Shown: positions 15,621 through 28,160 of the stretch, piece by piece
How positions within the stretch are numbered: position 1 is the first letter of the stretch
How the letters are laid out: each line of letters starts with the position of its first letter
NCBI GenBank assembly: GCA_037957365.1
Contig: JARHVA010003262.1
Coordinates: 905,001-969,000, forward strand
Source of the DNA: Torreya grandis
Taxonomy: Eukaryota; Streptophyta; Pinopsida; Cupressales; Taxaceae
Length of the DNA stretch: 64,000 nucleotides
Direction: 5' to 3'
Made by a program: the position numbers and the translations under genes
Notes under the pieces: model-generated
Seen by the model: only the letters and a program-made list of their open reading frames with translations
What the model was told of the DNA's origin: nothing
The model's database searches: none

Positions 15621-17160
15621 GTAATAAATTATAACAATTTACTCAATAAACATAACATTTATATCCTGGAAATAATAGGGAGTGGGAGGAAGTGAAGAAA
15701 TAGGATGTGTTTTGGGATTGATACTGGAAATGAAATTGTTGAAATAAGGAGTCTTTTATAAAAATGACCAAGCTTATTATGTTGGCATGGAAGTTGAGGC
15801 TCATGTTCATGGAGTAGTTCTAAAATAGATTTGTCAGTATGGAGTGTGGGTAAGGGTCCATAATATTCAGCATCCACTTCAATATCAAAAATTTGATTTC
15901 CATTAGTATCAAACTCATAATATATTTCTCAAATAGTTATAGATTTTTCATCTAAGGTAATTTCAATAAGTAGAGGTATGAGATTTTTTTATAGAATCTG
16001 GTGTGAAAATAGTGGGAGAATGACTATCATCAGTGGTGATTGAATTGTGTATAGTAGGTATGTAATTATTTTATTTGGTAGGATTGATTGGAGGTAATGT
16101 ATCTTGACTTAATAGATTGATCTTATCAATGTAATTAGGGATTATAAGTTTTATTATGTCAGACTGGTTGATTTATTGGATAACCCATGTAGTATCTATC
16201 AAAGGTGAATTAATAGGTGGTATATAACATTCTAGTTTTTCTTCAATTTTAGAAGATATGTGAATGAAATGAACATCACAATAGAAGGCATATATATTTT
16301 CTAGTGTGATTCAATAATCTAATACTTATAAATTTCTCAATTGAGCTTGTGCCATAATTTAGGTATCATCATAAGATGGAGATATAGTCCATGTATATGT
16401 TTTAGTAGGAAAATATATAGTGGATATTCTCATATTAATGAAAGTGTGGGGAGACATGGCTAAAGGATCATGAAATAGTTTGGTGAACCCATATTCATTT
16501 CAAGAAAAATTGTCCTTTGTGTAAGATGCTTCATGTGCATTGCATGGGGGAAGGATATCAGTGGTATAATATATTAAGGGAATAGTTCTACCTTATGTAA
16601 GAATATAAAGAGGGATCCATTTCACAATATAGGTAGGTAACCAAGTGGTATTACAAATATTATATAGTTTATTAGATTCATCTTCATCTAAATATGTGAG
16701 AGTTACATATAAATTTAAATTCATGTTAACAAATTTAGGAAGAGGAGAACTATTTATGTGAGCAATATTAGGAATATGGTATTGAGATTTAAGATTTGGA
16801 AGTTGGATACTCCAAGGATTAGGATCAGCCTCATGTTTGTAATGCTTCCCATTATGTTTGAATTTGATACATTGAATCCTATAAGATGTAATAGATCACA
16901 TATGATGAGTTCAAGGATGACCTAAGATCATGTGGTAAGAGAAGGGAAGATCTAGGACCATGATATTGGTGTGGATTGTCTTGGGTCCAATGGTAAGTGA
17001 GATCCAAATGCAATTGACTAGTTTTTGGATGGTTTTATCTAATCTATAACATGCAAGTCAAGTGTGATATTTTATTTAGAATATATACTTTTTTAAATTA
17101 ACCCAAGAGAAGTAACATTGATACCATATCCTTTATCAACTGATAATTTTTTAATTAAGT
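15621..17160 (-). pseudogene. Element D protease and protease-RT linker remnant
   Basis: Near 16.98-16.86 kb the minus strand reads HMILGHP-THHM-SITSY followed by IQCIKFKHNG. This corresponds to the LGRPWIH..GAVPS..HQ.IKF segment at the end of Tat-type aspartic proteases. The 1.2 kb between it and RT contains segments shared with element E (for example LPPCNAHEA), showing a conserved family linker of unknown role. Many stops are present. Confidence 0.6.
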
Positions 17161-17399
17161 GTTATTGATACTAATTTTAATAAAAAGAGGTGGATCATTA
17201 AATAATAAGATAATTACAAAACTTATCATATCTTCTTTAAATTATTTGGAGGGTCTGGTAGATAATATTATGTTGATAACATGTTATTTTGTAAGTGAAG
17301 GATTCTTCTATGTCTTGTAGTTTTTGCATAAGGAATTTGTGATGATAAGAATTAATTACTAATTCCATAAAGGGAATTTTACAAGGTAAAAAATTAAGC

Positions 17400-18892
17400 A
17401 CATCTAAGAAATTCTAATGGGGTTTAGAAGAAAAATGAGAATGAGTCTTATGTTGATTAGGAGAGGTAATTTTTAGAAGTACACAAGGGTCCACTGGTGG
17501 ATATGGATCATCATTCATGGATGGTTTTGAATATGAGGACTGAGAAGTGCTAGTGTCTTTAAGTATTCAATTGTTGGTAGATGGTTTCTTAGTTTGGTAG
17601 TAAGGTCTTTGTGAGTAGGTTTATAGTGATGATTAAATTTAGATACATTAACATATTGAGAGTTAGTATAATATTGATAATAATAAGCATCAATATCAAA
17701 AAACATTGTCATTAGAGTGTTGTAAATTAGGATTAAAGGAAGTTTTATGAGATTTTTAAGTTGTAAGTTTAGTAAAGTTTTTGTTTTGATAAGCTTTGAG
17801 ATAATCAAGATGATGTAGTCTGATCATTCCATCGTGATAAAATACATCTCATAATACGAAGTAAACCAAAATATATATAATCCCATGACATGTCTCATGA
17901 GAATTACTAATTTAGGCATGGGACCAAAAACATTTATTAGGATCATACCATGATGAGGGAGTGGTATAGTTATAAATGAAAGGTTTTTTTGGAGATAATA
18001 TTTTCTTCATTTTTGACACCATCAATGGTGGGTGGGAGGGATTTTGTGTATCTAATTTAATTACTCCCATTTTTATTAAAGGGGATTTAGATTTATAATT
18101 TCTACTAGTGATTATGTTAGTTGAAGTTTGGAAAGATTCCTTGATTGAGTTATGAGATGGTTTAAATTTATTCATAGGGAAATATTGTCATTTAGATTGA
18201 TCAAAAGTCTCTTCTAAGGTTTTGGGATAAAATATTTGAACTTTGTATTGAAGATAATTTTTTAAGTCAATAAATATTTTCATCACTCATGTTATGATTC
18301 ACTTTATGGGCTACTAATTTCCATATTTTGATAAATGTGTGAGCAAACTTAGTAGGTAATTTTATGGCATTGATGAAGTGACTAAACAATTTTAAAGAAG
18401 ATAATTTTGTTGAAATTATTTATCTATAGAATTTATGAGATCCTCTAGTTTCCAAATGGAGTGTTGGGTAATTTTACTATACCATTATAACACATCTCCC
18501 ATAAGAGTTATGGAAATAAGTTTTGGGGTAGTTTTGTTTGGATCCATTCCTTATAGAGATTGCCAAATGTTTTAACGAAGATAACAAGGTACTTATTTCC
18601 ATCATACATAATGGTTGGAGAGATGTAGAAAATATCTATGGATATGATAAATGGAGATAAAGGTTCATATTTAATATGTTGAAGGATTTTGTTATGCATG
18701 ATAGGTTAAGGTACGATATTCCCATTGGCATCTCTAAGATGAGGAGGAAAAAAATATTTTTATTATTCTAAGGCATGACAATAGGGGTTTGAATTTCCAT
18801 TAGAAAGATGTGATTTTGTATTTGGATCATTTGATAATTATTATTTGTTTTCATAAAATTCATTTATTGAACCATTTGAGCAAGAATTTGAG

Positions 18893-18942
<50 letters not shown>

Positions 18943-19070
18943 GTGTATAGGTGTATTTTTATTGCTAGTGATAGAAGGTGGAATGTTAGTGTTGATATGA
19001 GGGGTAATCTTAAGATTATGGATATGAATGTATGCTATATTAGGATTAATTATGGGAGTGTTTCCTATAA
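17400..19070 (-). pseudogene. Element D gag remnant
   Basis: The piece at 18699-18508 (MHNKILQHIKYEPLSPF...MYDGNKY...NLYKEWI) matches element E (59927-59667), where YDGTKDP is preserved, the common gag motif YDG..DP of Tat-like elements. At 18175-17912 a WYDPNKCFWSHA segment corresponds to E's WYDPTQFYWFHSDVGHSHETC, a degenerate zinc knuckle. A (GT)n microsatellite lies inside at about 18.9 kb. It is non-functional. Confidence 0.72.
18896..18940. repeat. (GT)n microsatellite in element D gag/leader
   Basis: About 45 bp of uninterrupted GT. The sequence just right of it (GTATAGGTGTATTTT) is the same point at which the third copy begins abruptly at 63.48 kb. Confidence 0.96.
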
Positions 19071-19077
19071 GAGGTGT

Positions 19078-19465
19078 TGTATCAAAAATATTCACCCTTA
19101 GAGAGGGTTGTTTAGGATCTCTCTAATTGAGCCATAATATGGGAACAACATCAGGTAATGGGTATCTTGTGGTGGGGTTGAACCTCTAGTTAAGGTCATA
19201 TTCTTCTTTATGGATCACCTATACTAATGTTTTTAATGAGAAAAGGGTTATAAATGGGGAAATAGGGATCCTAATAAAGATAACAAGGTGATGAACCAAA
19301 TTAAGTGAGAACTCACACAAGCATGAAATATACATTGAAGAAGCATAAGATAGTACTAGCTCACATAATCTCAAAATCTAGCTAATTGCATAAGTATTTC
19401 ATACACTAGTTTCAAAAATAAATGAATGAATCCATGAGGAATTATAAGATTCACACCAAGATTAC
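19078..19465 (-). repeat. Element C 3' LTR, left fragment
   Basis: It matches 48,107-48,494 (shared: GAGAGGGTT.TTTAGG.TCTCTC, GGATCACCTATACTAATGTTT, CAAGCATGAAATATACA, CACACCAAGATTAC). It stops at ATTAC, where element B begins, and continues at 30,591. Confidence 0.93.
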
Positions 19466-21897
19466 TCTTGACATAGTGGATTGGACCTAGGGTAGGAGGC
19501 CGAGCTCCTACCTTCCACACATCAAAATGGAAACTCCCCTCTCACCTGTGGGACTAGTGAAGCTAGAGGGGAGAGTCTCTAGGTAAGAGATAGCTCCCTT
19601 TGATGCATCTGAGTTGTTCCAATGAGTTATAATACATATATATGTAGATATATAATGGGGGGGATGAAAAGGGAGAAGGATTACAGGAGAATAAAACTAC
19701 TCTAAAAGAGGTGATTCACCAAATGATTCAACCTACTCACACTCACACTCTAACCATACAAACACATACGTACACTTCAACTGGTAAATGGACTAGACTA
19801 TAGGAATTTTGATAGGGAGGATTTAATGGAACACACAGGAAATAGAGACATGCCATAGGTCTTATGGAAGGGACACAATGTATAGTAGAATCTTTATTTC
19901 TTTGTGCTTCTAGGTACAGCTCTTCTTGTCACCTATAGGAATGGCACCTTATAGACACCAGGTGTGTTGGTGTCAAACTTGTGGAAGAATTAAGAAGCAA
20001 TGACTAAACATAAAACTAACATTTAGACACACATAGAGATATCTAACCAAAATAGAGGAAAAACTACATTTATTAATTTCAGGTGAAAATTTGCCAGGGC
20101 TTCGCCTTACAAATGTGAAAGATCATTTTCTAAATGACAAGTCTACAATATATAGAGGAAGGAAGGAGGCCTTTTAGCAACCCTTTTACAAATCACCCAT
20201 GTGTGCTCTGATCATTGGGAAGAGCAAGCTTCTTAAACATCATATGAGAAATTATGAGCCACGTCATTTGTTTGCTTGTAAGATTTCTCCTTTAAGGCAA
20301 TTACGTAGCTTGTCTACTCATTAATGTGAAATGAAGAAAAAAGGGTCACACTATTAGCCATTTTCACCTCCTAATGATCAATTCACAAACACTGTATCAC
20401 CTGCTAGAGTAACTTCTTGAATCGGCACCTCCCTTCACCACTTCGACTATCTGCCTGTTCCTACACTTGGCACTTTTCTCTCTTTGTTCTTTGGGATCTT
20501 TGTTGGCACTCAAATGGCTAATTCTCTATTGTAAATATGATATTAATAGACCCATCACCATTTTAAAAATAATAACTAATCTATCTTCTTAAAGTTGATA
20601 GCTTTAGGACGTCACCATCCTTGGCAAATTCCTTTGAGCCTTTTCCTTTGACTTGCCCTCTATTTCAAACCCTCCTGAAGGGGAAGTGTCCCTTTAGATT
20701 TAGAGAGATGCCATTCATTTGGCTAACTGAGAGCCCCTGGAAGGGCACCTACCCTTCAACAACCTTTTGTCTCTTTAGCCTTTTTTATATGCTTTTTTTG
20801 TGGGCTTTTCTTACGGGCTTTTTTCCCACAGACAAAAAGTCTATGAGAATTGGCCGCTTTGATTTCTTTTGGGGTCCTCCCTAGGTCCTTTTGAGCTCGT
20901 AGTCTTCCTCTGTATTCCTTCAAACTTTTTTCTAAAGGAATTCCTTTGAACAAAAGTCTAAAAGAATTCAATGCCTTTAGACTTTTTACACATTTCTTGA
21001 AATCCTTTGTCTGCCTTGGAAGTGCTCCCTGCCCTTTGTAAGGGCTTTTGAACCTAAAACTACCCTCTGTAAGGGCACTTATCCCTTGGGGGGCTTGAAA
21101 TTTCATTTGAACTACTCCTTTGAACCAACTATTGAACTAATTGATTGAACTGGTTTAATGGTTTAAAAATTTGTTGAACCAAGGCATTGAACTATTTGAT
21201 TGAACCTATCGATGAACTTTGCATTGAGCTTTGTGTCGGACTTTGCTAATGAACTTTAAGATTGAACCAAAAATGTTGAACCAATGCATTGAACCATGCT
21301 GATGAACTGACTGAGTGAACTGAGTGATTTAACCATCTAATTAAACTAAAGCATTGAACCAAAGCATTGAACCAAGCCATTGAACCAAGTTGATGAACCA
21401 TTTGATTGAACCAAAGTGATGAACTTACCAATTGAACCAAGGATTTGAACTAAAGTGATGAACTTGCTGATTGAACCAAGGCTTTGAACCAAAGCATTAA
21501 ACCAAGGCATTAAACGAAGACAGTGAATGAGTTCAATGGTTCAATGGTTCAATGGTTCAAAGGTGATAACTCTTAGAAAGATTATGTCATTAAACCACTC
21601 TTCTAACCTTAAGGAAATGTGTCTTTGAAACATTTTAGCTCTCTTTCCTTATGAATTTCTTTAGACAAGAGTCTAAAGAAGCTTTTTAAAACCTTACACT
21701 CTCTGAACTGGTTCTTCATGTGCCAAAAGACTACACCTATAGAGTTCGTAGAAAATCTTCTTTGTAGAATCCATAGAAACTTCACCTGTAGAGTCTGTAG
21801 AAATTTATAGAATTATGCAAAATCAAAAAATGAAATGGCCCAGAATAGCAGGGGATGAAGGGGACCAATTTTTGGCCTATTGGACCAAAAATGGTCA
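19466..21897 (-). repeat. Element B 3' LTR
   Basis: It is a direct repeat of 28,188-30,587, similar along the whole length: AGTGGATTG at the start, the GGGGGGATGAAAAGGGAGAAGG block at about 19,660, the AAGGGCAC-rich block at 20.6-21.1 kb, the GAACCAA repeats, and a CCAAAAATGGTCA end. The first dinucleotide is mutated (TC rather than TG). Confidence 0.95.
21108..21565. repeat. Imperfect TTGAACCAA(A/G)GCA minisatellite in the B LTR
   Basis: Several dozen imperfect copies of a roughly 10-20 bp unit built on TTGAACCAA or TGATGAACT. The paired LTR has the same array at about 29,815-30,255. The open frame at 21440-21246 (WFNALVQ-type repeats) is a translation of this array, not a gene. Confidence 0.9.
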
Positions 21898-22199
21898 AGA
21901 AATTGGTGATTCCTAGGGGAAGCATGCCTGCTATGCTTAGAAGTTAGTTGCCTCAAAATCCATTGGGCATGGAGTTAGATTATAACTTAAATATCAGCAA
22001 TAGCTCTGATAAATTCTAGAACCAATCATGAAGATTTACTTCAAAAAGAAATGAAAACACACACAAAGCCAAGAAAACTACTAACATGTGTAGAAAGCAC
22101 TTAGGGAAAATAGGAGAAAAGCAAGGGAAATATATACATGATGAAAAGGGACTCAATGGTAGTGATTAAGATGTATCCCATTAACTAGGATATATAATT

Positions 22200-23300
22200 C
22201 TTCACCATCTAACCTGGAGAGTTAGAATGCATTATGCTACTTGCACTAAGTGATTATGTATGGGCCACTCCATAGGGCATTGAAATTTGCATTCTTTCTA
22301 GGCTTAGCTTGGTCCTCATCTAATTTAAAAAAAAATGTCTCCTTCAAAGAAACCTTTTGATGAATATTTCTTATCAAAGTGTATCTACGTTTGATGTTGG
22401 TGGCTGGTCATAGAAGCCATAGCCTGGTCCCTTGTCTCTTGGAATTCCATCAACTCACCTAGCCTAACCTCCATGTTATTTCCTTCTTCGAATTATAGTT
22501 GGTGAGTGAGGTCCAACGCTAGTAACTTGAGTGAAATGGGGAGCCTAGCTTCCCTTCCATAGATGAGTGTGTATGGCGAGTTGCCAACTACCCTCTTTGA
22601 GGTGACTCTATCTGCCCATAGGGCTATTTTCAACTTGGCATGCCAAGTCCTTTGATTTTTCTCCATGGTTTGCTTGATGATCCTAATTAGGTTCTTATTT
22701 GTAGAATCAACTAGTCCATTCCCCTATGGGTAGTAATTGGATGAAGTACTGAGATATATACCATATCTTAGCACCCATTCACTTGTTTTGGTTCCTAAAA
22801 AAGATAACGCATTATCTAAGATTATGGTTGCTGGAACCCCAAACCTTGCCACCAAGTTCTCGTAAAAATCTAGGACCACACTTTTATTGGCCTCCTTTAG
22901 AGCAATAACCTCTACCCATCTTGTGAAATAATTTGTGGCGGTCAAGACCCACTTGTGTCCAGCACTTGAGGGAGGATTAATCATCCCTATGAAGTCCAAG
23001 CCCCATTACATGAATGGTTGCTCTACTTGAATAGGCTGTAAAGGCATGACAACTAACCATTACTTCCCATCAAAAAGCATGCACTTTAGGCACTTTCATA
23101 CCCAAGCATGGGTGTCCCTAAAAAGAGTAGGCCAAAAATAGCTAGCTCTCATTATTCTTGCTGCAATAGCCCTAGTAGCAAAATGACCATCGATTGGTCC
23201 ATCATGGAACTTAGATAGCACCCTATCAGATTGACTTGAGTCTAAGCATCTTAAAAAGACTCTTGAGAGATCCCTTCTAAATAGAACTCCATCAATTAGG
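22200..23300 (-). pseudogene. Element B integrase
   Basis: The minus strand shows, in order: the zinc-binding half with HDGPIDGHFATRAIAARI and WPTLFRD (about 23.2-23.1 kb), the core WGLDFIGMINPPSSAGHKWV with the first catalytic Asp (DFIG), ATNYFTRWVE, FGVPATIILDNALSF with the second Asp (22999-22724), then GNGLVDSTNKNLIRIIK. In that last segment the third catalytic position is Asp rather than Glu. The C-terminal part includes IHFDKKYSSKGFFEGD and LWSGPYII (about 22.3 kb). A few stops interrupt an otherwise well-preserved integrase. Confidence 0.88.
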
Positions 23301-23935
23301 GCATAAGGGAGACACTAGAGTCTGAAATACCTTCTCTTGGTCCTATCAAGTGAGTGCAGGCACTCACCAGTGAGAAGGAAATGCATCATGTCTAATGTCC
23401 AATCCTTCATGACAACTAGTTCTTCAGCTGTAGCTGCATCATGGATTAGCAGACTGTCCTCCTTTTATTGCTTAATGTCTACAATGAGGTGTTCACATAG
23501 GCCTCTCCCTCTTACTAGTTTGGGGATCTTGATATCTACATCATATTCCATCACCTTAGTGATCCACCCTGCTCTCTTCTCATTTAGGTCTCAGTTGATC
23601 AAGAAATATTTGATGCCGAGATGTGGAACCATGAGGTGGATTCTGTTATTAGACAACATGTGTCTGAATTTCTTTAGACTCTGTATGACCACCAAGACTT
23701 GCTTTTCCACATATGTGTATCTTACTTCAAAACCTTTTAGACCTTGGCTAAAAAATGCAATTGGTTACTCAAGGTTATCATCACTTACCTGGGTAAGTAT
23801 GGTAGAGATTACCTCTTCATTGCCAAAGGTGTAGAGGTTGAAATCTTTGGTGAAGTCAGGGCTGATCAAAGTGGGAACCCGAGCTATGGCCTACTTGATT
23901 TCCTCAAAACCATCCTTTCTTCATGCTGTCCATGT
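23300..23935 (-). pseudogene. Element B canonical RNase H
   Basis: Directly after RT: EFTWTA, then FNLYTFGNEEVISTILTQ, PIAFFSQGLKGFEVRY, and VLVVIQSLKKFRHML. This is the usual RNase H linked to gypsy RTs (F.L.T.AS...G..L.Q...P.AF.S..L...E..Y). It contains single stops. It is distinct from the RNase H-like domain upstream of RT in this element. Confidence 0.8.
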
Positions 23936-24980
23936 GAACTCTTCACCCTTCCTCAACATAGAGGTCAAAGGCTTGACCATCTCTAAAAAATTTGGGATAA
24001 ATCTCCATATGAAATTTATCTTGCTAAAGAAGCTTTGTAGGCCTTTCTTGTGCTTAAGCAAGGATAGGTCCAAGATGGAGTGAACTCTTTCTAGGTCAAT
24101 AGTCAGGCCTTCTAAAGAAACAATGTGATCAAGGAGCTTTCCCTCATGGATAACAAACATGCATTTCTTAGGATTGAGAGAGATACCAAACTCTCTACAC
24201 CTCTCAAAGATTTGTCTGAGGTGTTTCATGTGTTGGCTCACTTCCTTGGAGAAAACTATCACATCATCAAGATATACCAGCACAATATTATTTATCAAGC
24301 CTTAAAAGGCCATGTCCATGGCTCATTGGAAAGTGGCACCAACATTAGATAGTCCAAAAGGCATTTTCTTGTAAGCAAACTTTCCCCACTTGGTTGTGAA
24401 GGCTATCTTGTGCTGGTCACAATCTTGTACCAAAATTTGGTTGTATCTTGAATACCCATTTAGGAGGGAGAAATGGTTATTGCCTGTCACCATTTAAAGG
24501 ATCTACTCCATGCTTAGGAGAGGATAATGGTCTTTCAAAGAGAATCTATTGATGGCTCTGAAATCAACACACAGTCTAATCTCCCCATTCTTTTTCTAGA
24601 CAGGAACAAGATTAGCCAGCCAAGAAGAGTATTTGATTGGAAATATTATCTTAGACTCAATCAATTTGGTGAGCTCCTTACACATGAGAGGCTCAATCAT
24701 TGGATTAGCATGCCTCTAATTCTACTTGATTAGTTTGGCACCTTCTTCTAGCTCAATGGTATACTGGGCCAAACTTCGGTTAAAACCCTTCAAACCACTA
24801 TACTCCCAAGCAAAGATATCGGCAAATTCTTGGCACAACAAGATGAAGTCCTACCTTTCACGGTCCATGCACACTTTCCCAAGTGCAAACAACTTATCCT
24901 TGAATATTTCCACCTTCTCATGGTGCTTCTCCTTTGTTTCAATGCATGCCTTGTCACTTCTCAATTGGTGATCTCCATTG
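23921..24980 (-). pseudogene. Element B reverse transcriptase
   Basis: Minus-strand motifs in order: FADIFAWEYSGLKGF (pre-RT), YSSWLANLVPV-KKNGEIRLC, VDFRAINRFSLKDHYPL, HFSLLNGYSRYNQI, KMPFGLSNVGATFQ, VLVYLDDVIVFSK (YLDD at 24261-24278), then GISLNPKKCMF and GKLLDHIVS. All seven RT blocks are present with only a few stops, two of them TAG at expected Gln positions. This is the least decayed RT in the window. Confidence 0.92.
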
Positions 24981-25049
24981 AAGATACTCTCTAGAGTGAC
25001 CAAACCTTTGGGGAGCTTATTGTTCTTCAGCTGAATAATTTGGCTGCCA

Positions 25050-25690
25050 TATTACTACTACAACTTAACCTAGTTTTTTGTAGCAAACACAACTTCTTCC
25101 TGTAAGAAGAGTGTTATTTACTGATCACTATTGAAGACCTACCAGTTGGTGATGTTGTCACATACAGAGGGCCGGATCACTACCTTCTAGTAATGTGAGC
25201 TATGGTCTCAGCCTATCTCCTGAGGGATATCGAACTGGGTACCAATTTCTACCAACCTATTTGCTTGCTTGTTCCACTCTCTAAGAATGGAGGAAATATT
25301 GAAATCAAACAAATCTTCCACTAAGTCCCATAACCTATGTTTCTAGGACTTTAGTAGAGAATTCTTCATCAAATTCTTGCCTCTTACCTGATTGACAATC
25401 AACTCACCGTCACCAGAGACTTGCAGCTCTTTGACTTCTCCTTTCCTCACCTATTCTAAACTATGGATGAGGGAATTATATTTTGAAACATTTCATGTGT
25501 AGGAAAAATAGAACTGTAAGGTTGAAAAATACCTATCTTTTGAAGGAGAGACCAACACCGCTCCACCACCAGCTCCCAACTTACTTTTTGAACCATCAAA
25601 GAACAACTGCCATAGACCTGAGATTTCCTGGCTAGCTTTCATCAAATTTGGTACAAAAGTACCCTCTTCATGCATGAAATAAATTCTAAG
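25050..25690 (-). pseudogene. Element B RNase H-like domain located between protease and RT
   Basis: The minus strand reads LWQLFFDGSKSKLGAGGGAV (first Asp in FDG). Next comes NVSKYNSLIHSLE, where the expected Glu before Y is Lys, then VSGDGELIVNQVRG (Asp in GDG), then ILREWNKQANRLV. The pattern FDGS...NN..EY.ALI.GL...GDSELIV.QV.G...RE.N..AD.L is that of the second, archaeal-type RNase H of Tat gypsy elements. Its place upstream of RT, not downstream, is shared with element C. The catalytic Glu is missing and stops occur. Confidence 0.82.
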
Positions 25691-25699
25691 GTCTACCTC

Positions 25700-26254
25700 C
25701 TCTATGAATTTATAAGGATCATGCTTGAAGTTGTCTCTTCCCCATTCATCTAAGAGCAGGTCTGCAACTCCTTCAAGGGAAGAGGATGGAGATTGGTCTA
25801 CTTGGAACTCTTCCTAGTCAATGATGGTGTAGCTGACATTTGTTGCCTTTAGCGAGTAAGGTTCTAGATGATCTCTATGGAGTGGCTCAGATTCAATCTT
25901 GACTTTAGTCCCATACTTGGTCTTAAGAACTAGATAAGACCAATTTGATGCTAAGTAGCCACCTATCTTGGATGTAAAATCCCTAGATAAGCAGATGGCA
26001 AAGTAGGGAGGGACATTTGCCACTACCACATCAAGAGGAACTAAGAAAGTTAGGAAAGCATGTAGCATCAAGATCAAACCTCTTACCACCCCAACTATCT
26101 TTGCTGGGGTTCCATCTAGCTGCAGGACTCCCTTGGTCATTCCTTCGTATTTCAAGCCTAACTTGTCAGCTATACATTTGGGCATCATTGAGGTGCTTGA
26201 TCTACTATCAATGATGCAATTATGCACTGAGAAATATCCTATGATGAAGGACAC
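25700..26254 (-). pseudogene. Element B aspartic protease
   Basis: Reads VHNCIIDSRSSTSMMPKCI, the active-site LIDSGAS...MP segment with Gly replaced by Arg (DSR). It continues LGLKYEGMTKGVLQLDG, then a PLDVVVANVPPYFAICLSRDF segment where the family has a VV.DLPP.F...LSRD-type motif. It lies just after gag in the same general direction. Confidence 0.85.
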
Positions 26255-26289
26255 ATAAAAAGGAGGAACCTTTTCTTCTTTTCAAGCCT

Positions 26290-28039
26290 GACTTAAGGTG
26301 GAAGGTTGCCCATTTGTCATCAAAACATTATCCACTTTTGCTGGGATAACTTGTTCATCTAGCTCATGCAATTCCTTTTGCATCATGTCCTTTTTCCCTA
26401 GTATTGATAGTGAATCACACAAGGATATGTTCATGTGTAGCTTCTTCATCTGGTCAACCATGTTGACTCAAGGGTTGCCTTCCTTCAAAATTTCTTTGGA
26501 ATTATTTACAGTCTGAGGTGCAGGCTGAGGAGCTGAAGGTATAACTAACGGTCTGAAACTTGGGACTTTTTTATTTGTGTGTGATGAAGAAGGTGTTGCT
26601 AAAATTTGGGTAGTATCCTGAGCTTCTTCCATTTCTCTCCTTTTGAATCTTGTGTTGGCTACAACATAGTTAGCCTGATTGTCTACAGCACCCACATAAT
26701 TAACTAAATAGAATTCACCTTCCAGATGATTCATGAGAGTAGAATCAGGCTGGGTTTGACTACTATTCATGTTGGGTTGCATTGGAGCCTCAAAACCTTG
26801 GGAATGGGTGGCTACCTAATTTTCTTGCACATTTTGGCAATAACCCATCATTTAATTTGTATAAATAGCCTACTCCTGACCACATCCCATGGTTGATCAA
26901 CTTGGTTGTTCTTGCACCAAATTGTTTTGAACAGGCACCATAACCTTAAATGATGAAGGGGCACCTAGCTTGTAGCCTTGAAAGGGTCTGGTCTGAGTAA
27001 GCTGACCTTGTCCTTGATTGTAATTTTGGAAAGGGGGTCTAAGAGCTTGACCATACTGCTGGTATCCTTGGTTTGGTCAGTTGCTTTGAGTTTGCTGCCT
27101 TTTAAGAGCCATAAGTTCATTTGACATACTTTGCAATAGACTCTTAACTTCATGAATTTCATTGGATGGAGTAGTAGCTAGCTTTTCTATGCTAGGAAGA
27201 AGAGCTAAGGTGGGAGTAGTGGTCTAGATTGGAGGCAACATTTTAGGGAAAAGTGGCATATGGGGTCTAGGAGCTATCTTCCAAGCCTGCACTAAGCAAT
27301 TTTTAGCTACTATAGCTATTTCATAGGTGGTAGGCAACACATGTCCTCCCATGGATTATATCATAACAGTAATATCACTATTCAATTCTCTTAAGTAATA
27401 CAGGAAAGCATTGTTAAGAGTAGGTTTTACCAGAATGGGGATTCTATCCCATGTCTTCTGAAACTGAGTGTTGAAATCTTACATGTATTCATGTGGGGCT
27501 CTTTTCATGGTAGTCAGTTGCTTAACAAGTGAGAGGTGATAGCTCTTTTCCCCAAAATGGTCCATCAAGTGAGTGCCCAATTCATTCCAGGAACTGATTG
27601 AATTTATAGTCAAAGTCCCATACTAGTCAAGAGCTTTGCCCTTGAGAGACAATGCCAACAATCTAATTTCAATATTTTCCTCAGTGACATTATGAATATT
27701 GCAAAGGTTAGAAATATTTTTGATGTGTTTGATAACTATAATGGGCCCCTCTCCATCAAAGGAAGGCACACTTTTGAGGGCTGCTCCTGGAATTGGGTCA
27801 TAACGTTGGAGATTTAAAGGATTCTAATCACGAAAAGTCATAAAGGGTAATGCCATAGCTATGACGAGATGTAACTGCGGCCTTGCTACGTATGTGTTCT
27901 TTATAGTAGGTTTGGGAAAGTGGTTTTCTAAATAAGGATAGGTCCTCTCAAACCTCAGTCTCTTTGATGAGTTTAAAGGCAACTCAATGATTTTGAAACG
28001 AACACCCTTGACAACAGACCGCATGGTGATTTCAGGCAT
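26290..28039 (-). pseudogene. Element B gag
   Basis: Starts MPEITMRSVVKGVRF (28,039), about 150 bp after the LTR, and matches the start of gag C (47,945). In the middle it reads FNTQFQKTWDRIP, VKPTLNNAFLYYLRELNSDI, the retrotransposon gag (capsid-like) region, followed by Q/N/P-rich sequence (YGQALRPPFQNYNQGQGQ) at about 27.0 kb. No clear zinc knuckle was seen. Scattered stops interrupt it. Confidence 0.8.
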
Positions 28040-28160
28040 AGGAGTTTAGACTGGTCTTTGATAAAAAATTCTTACCAATGGAGTCACCAGATGCTAAAAA
28101 TAGTTGATTTGTTTGTAATAGGACCAGCATCAATCCTGAAACTTTACTAAGTGTAAAAAA

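Noticed and set aside
20756..21106. 116-codon Lys-rich open frame in the B LTR
   Set aside because: It lies in the LTR, the other LTR does not keep it open, and no family resemblance is seen.
21246..21440. Frame with repeated WFNALVQ-type words
   Set aside because: It is a translation of the GAACCAA minisatellite in the LTR, not a repeat protein.
23337..24352. Plus-strand open frames of 75-165 codons over 23.3-24.4 kb
   Set aside because: They are the opposite strand of the B RT/RNase H, where the minus strand gives clear RT motifs.
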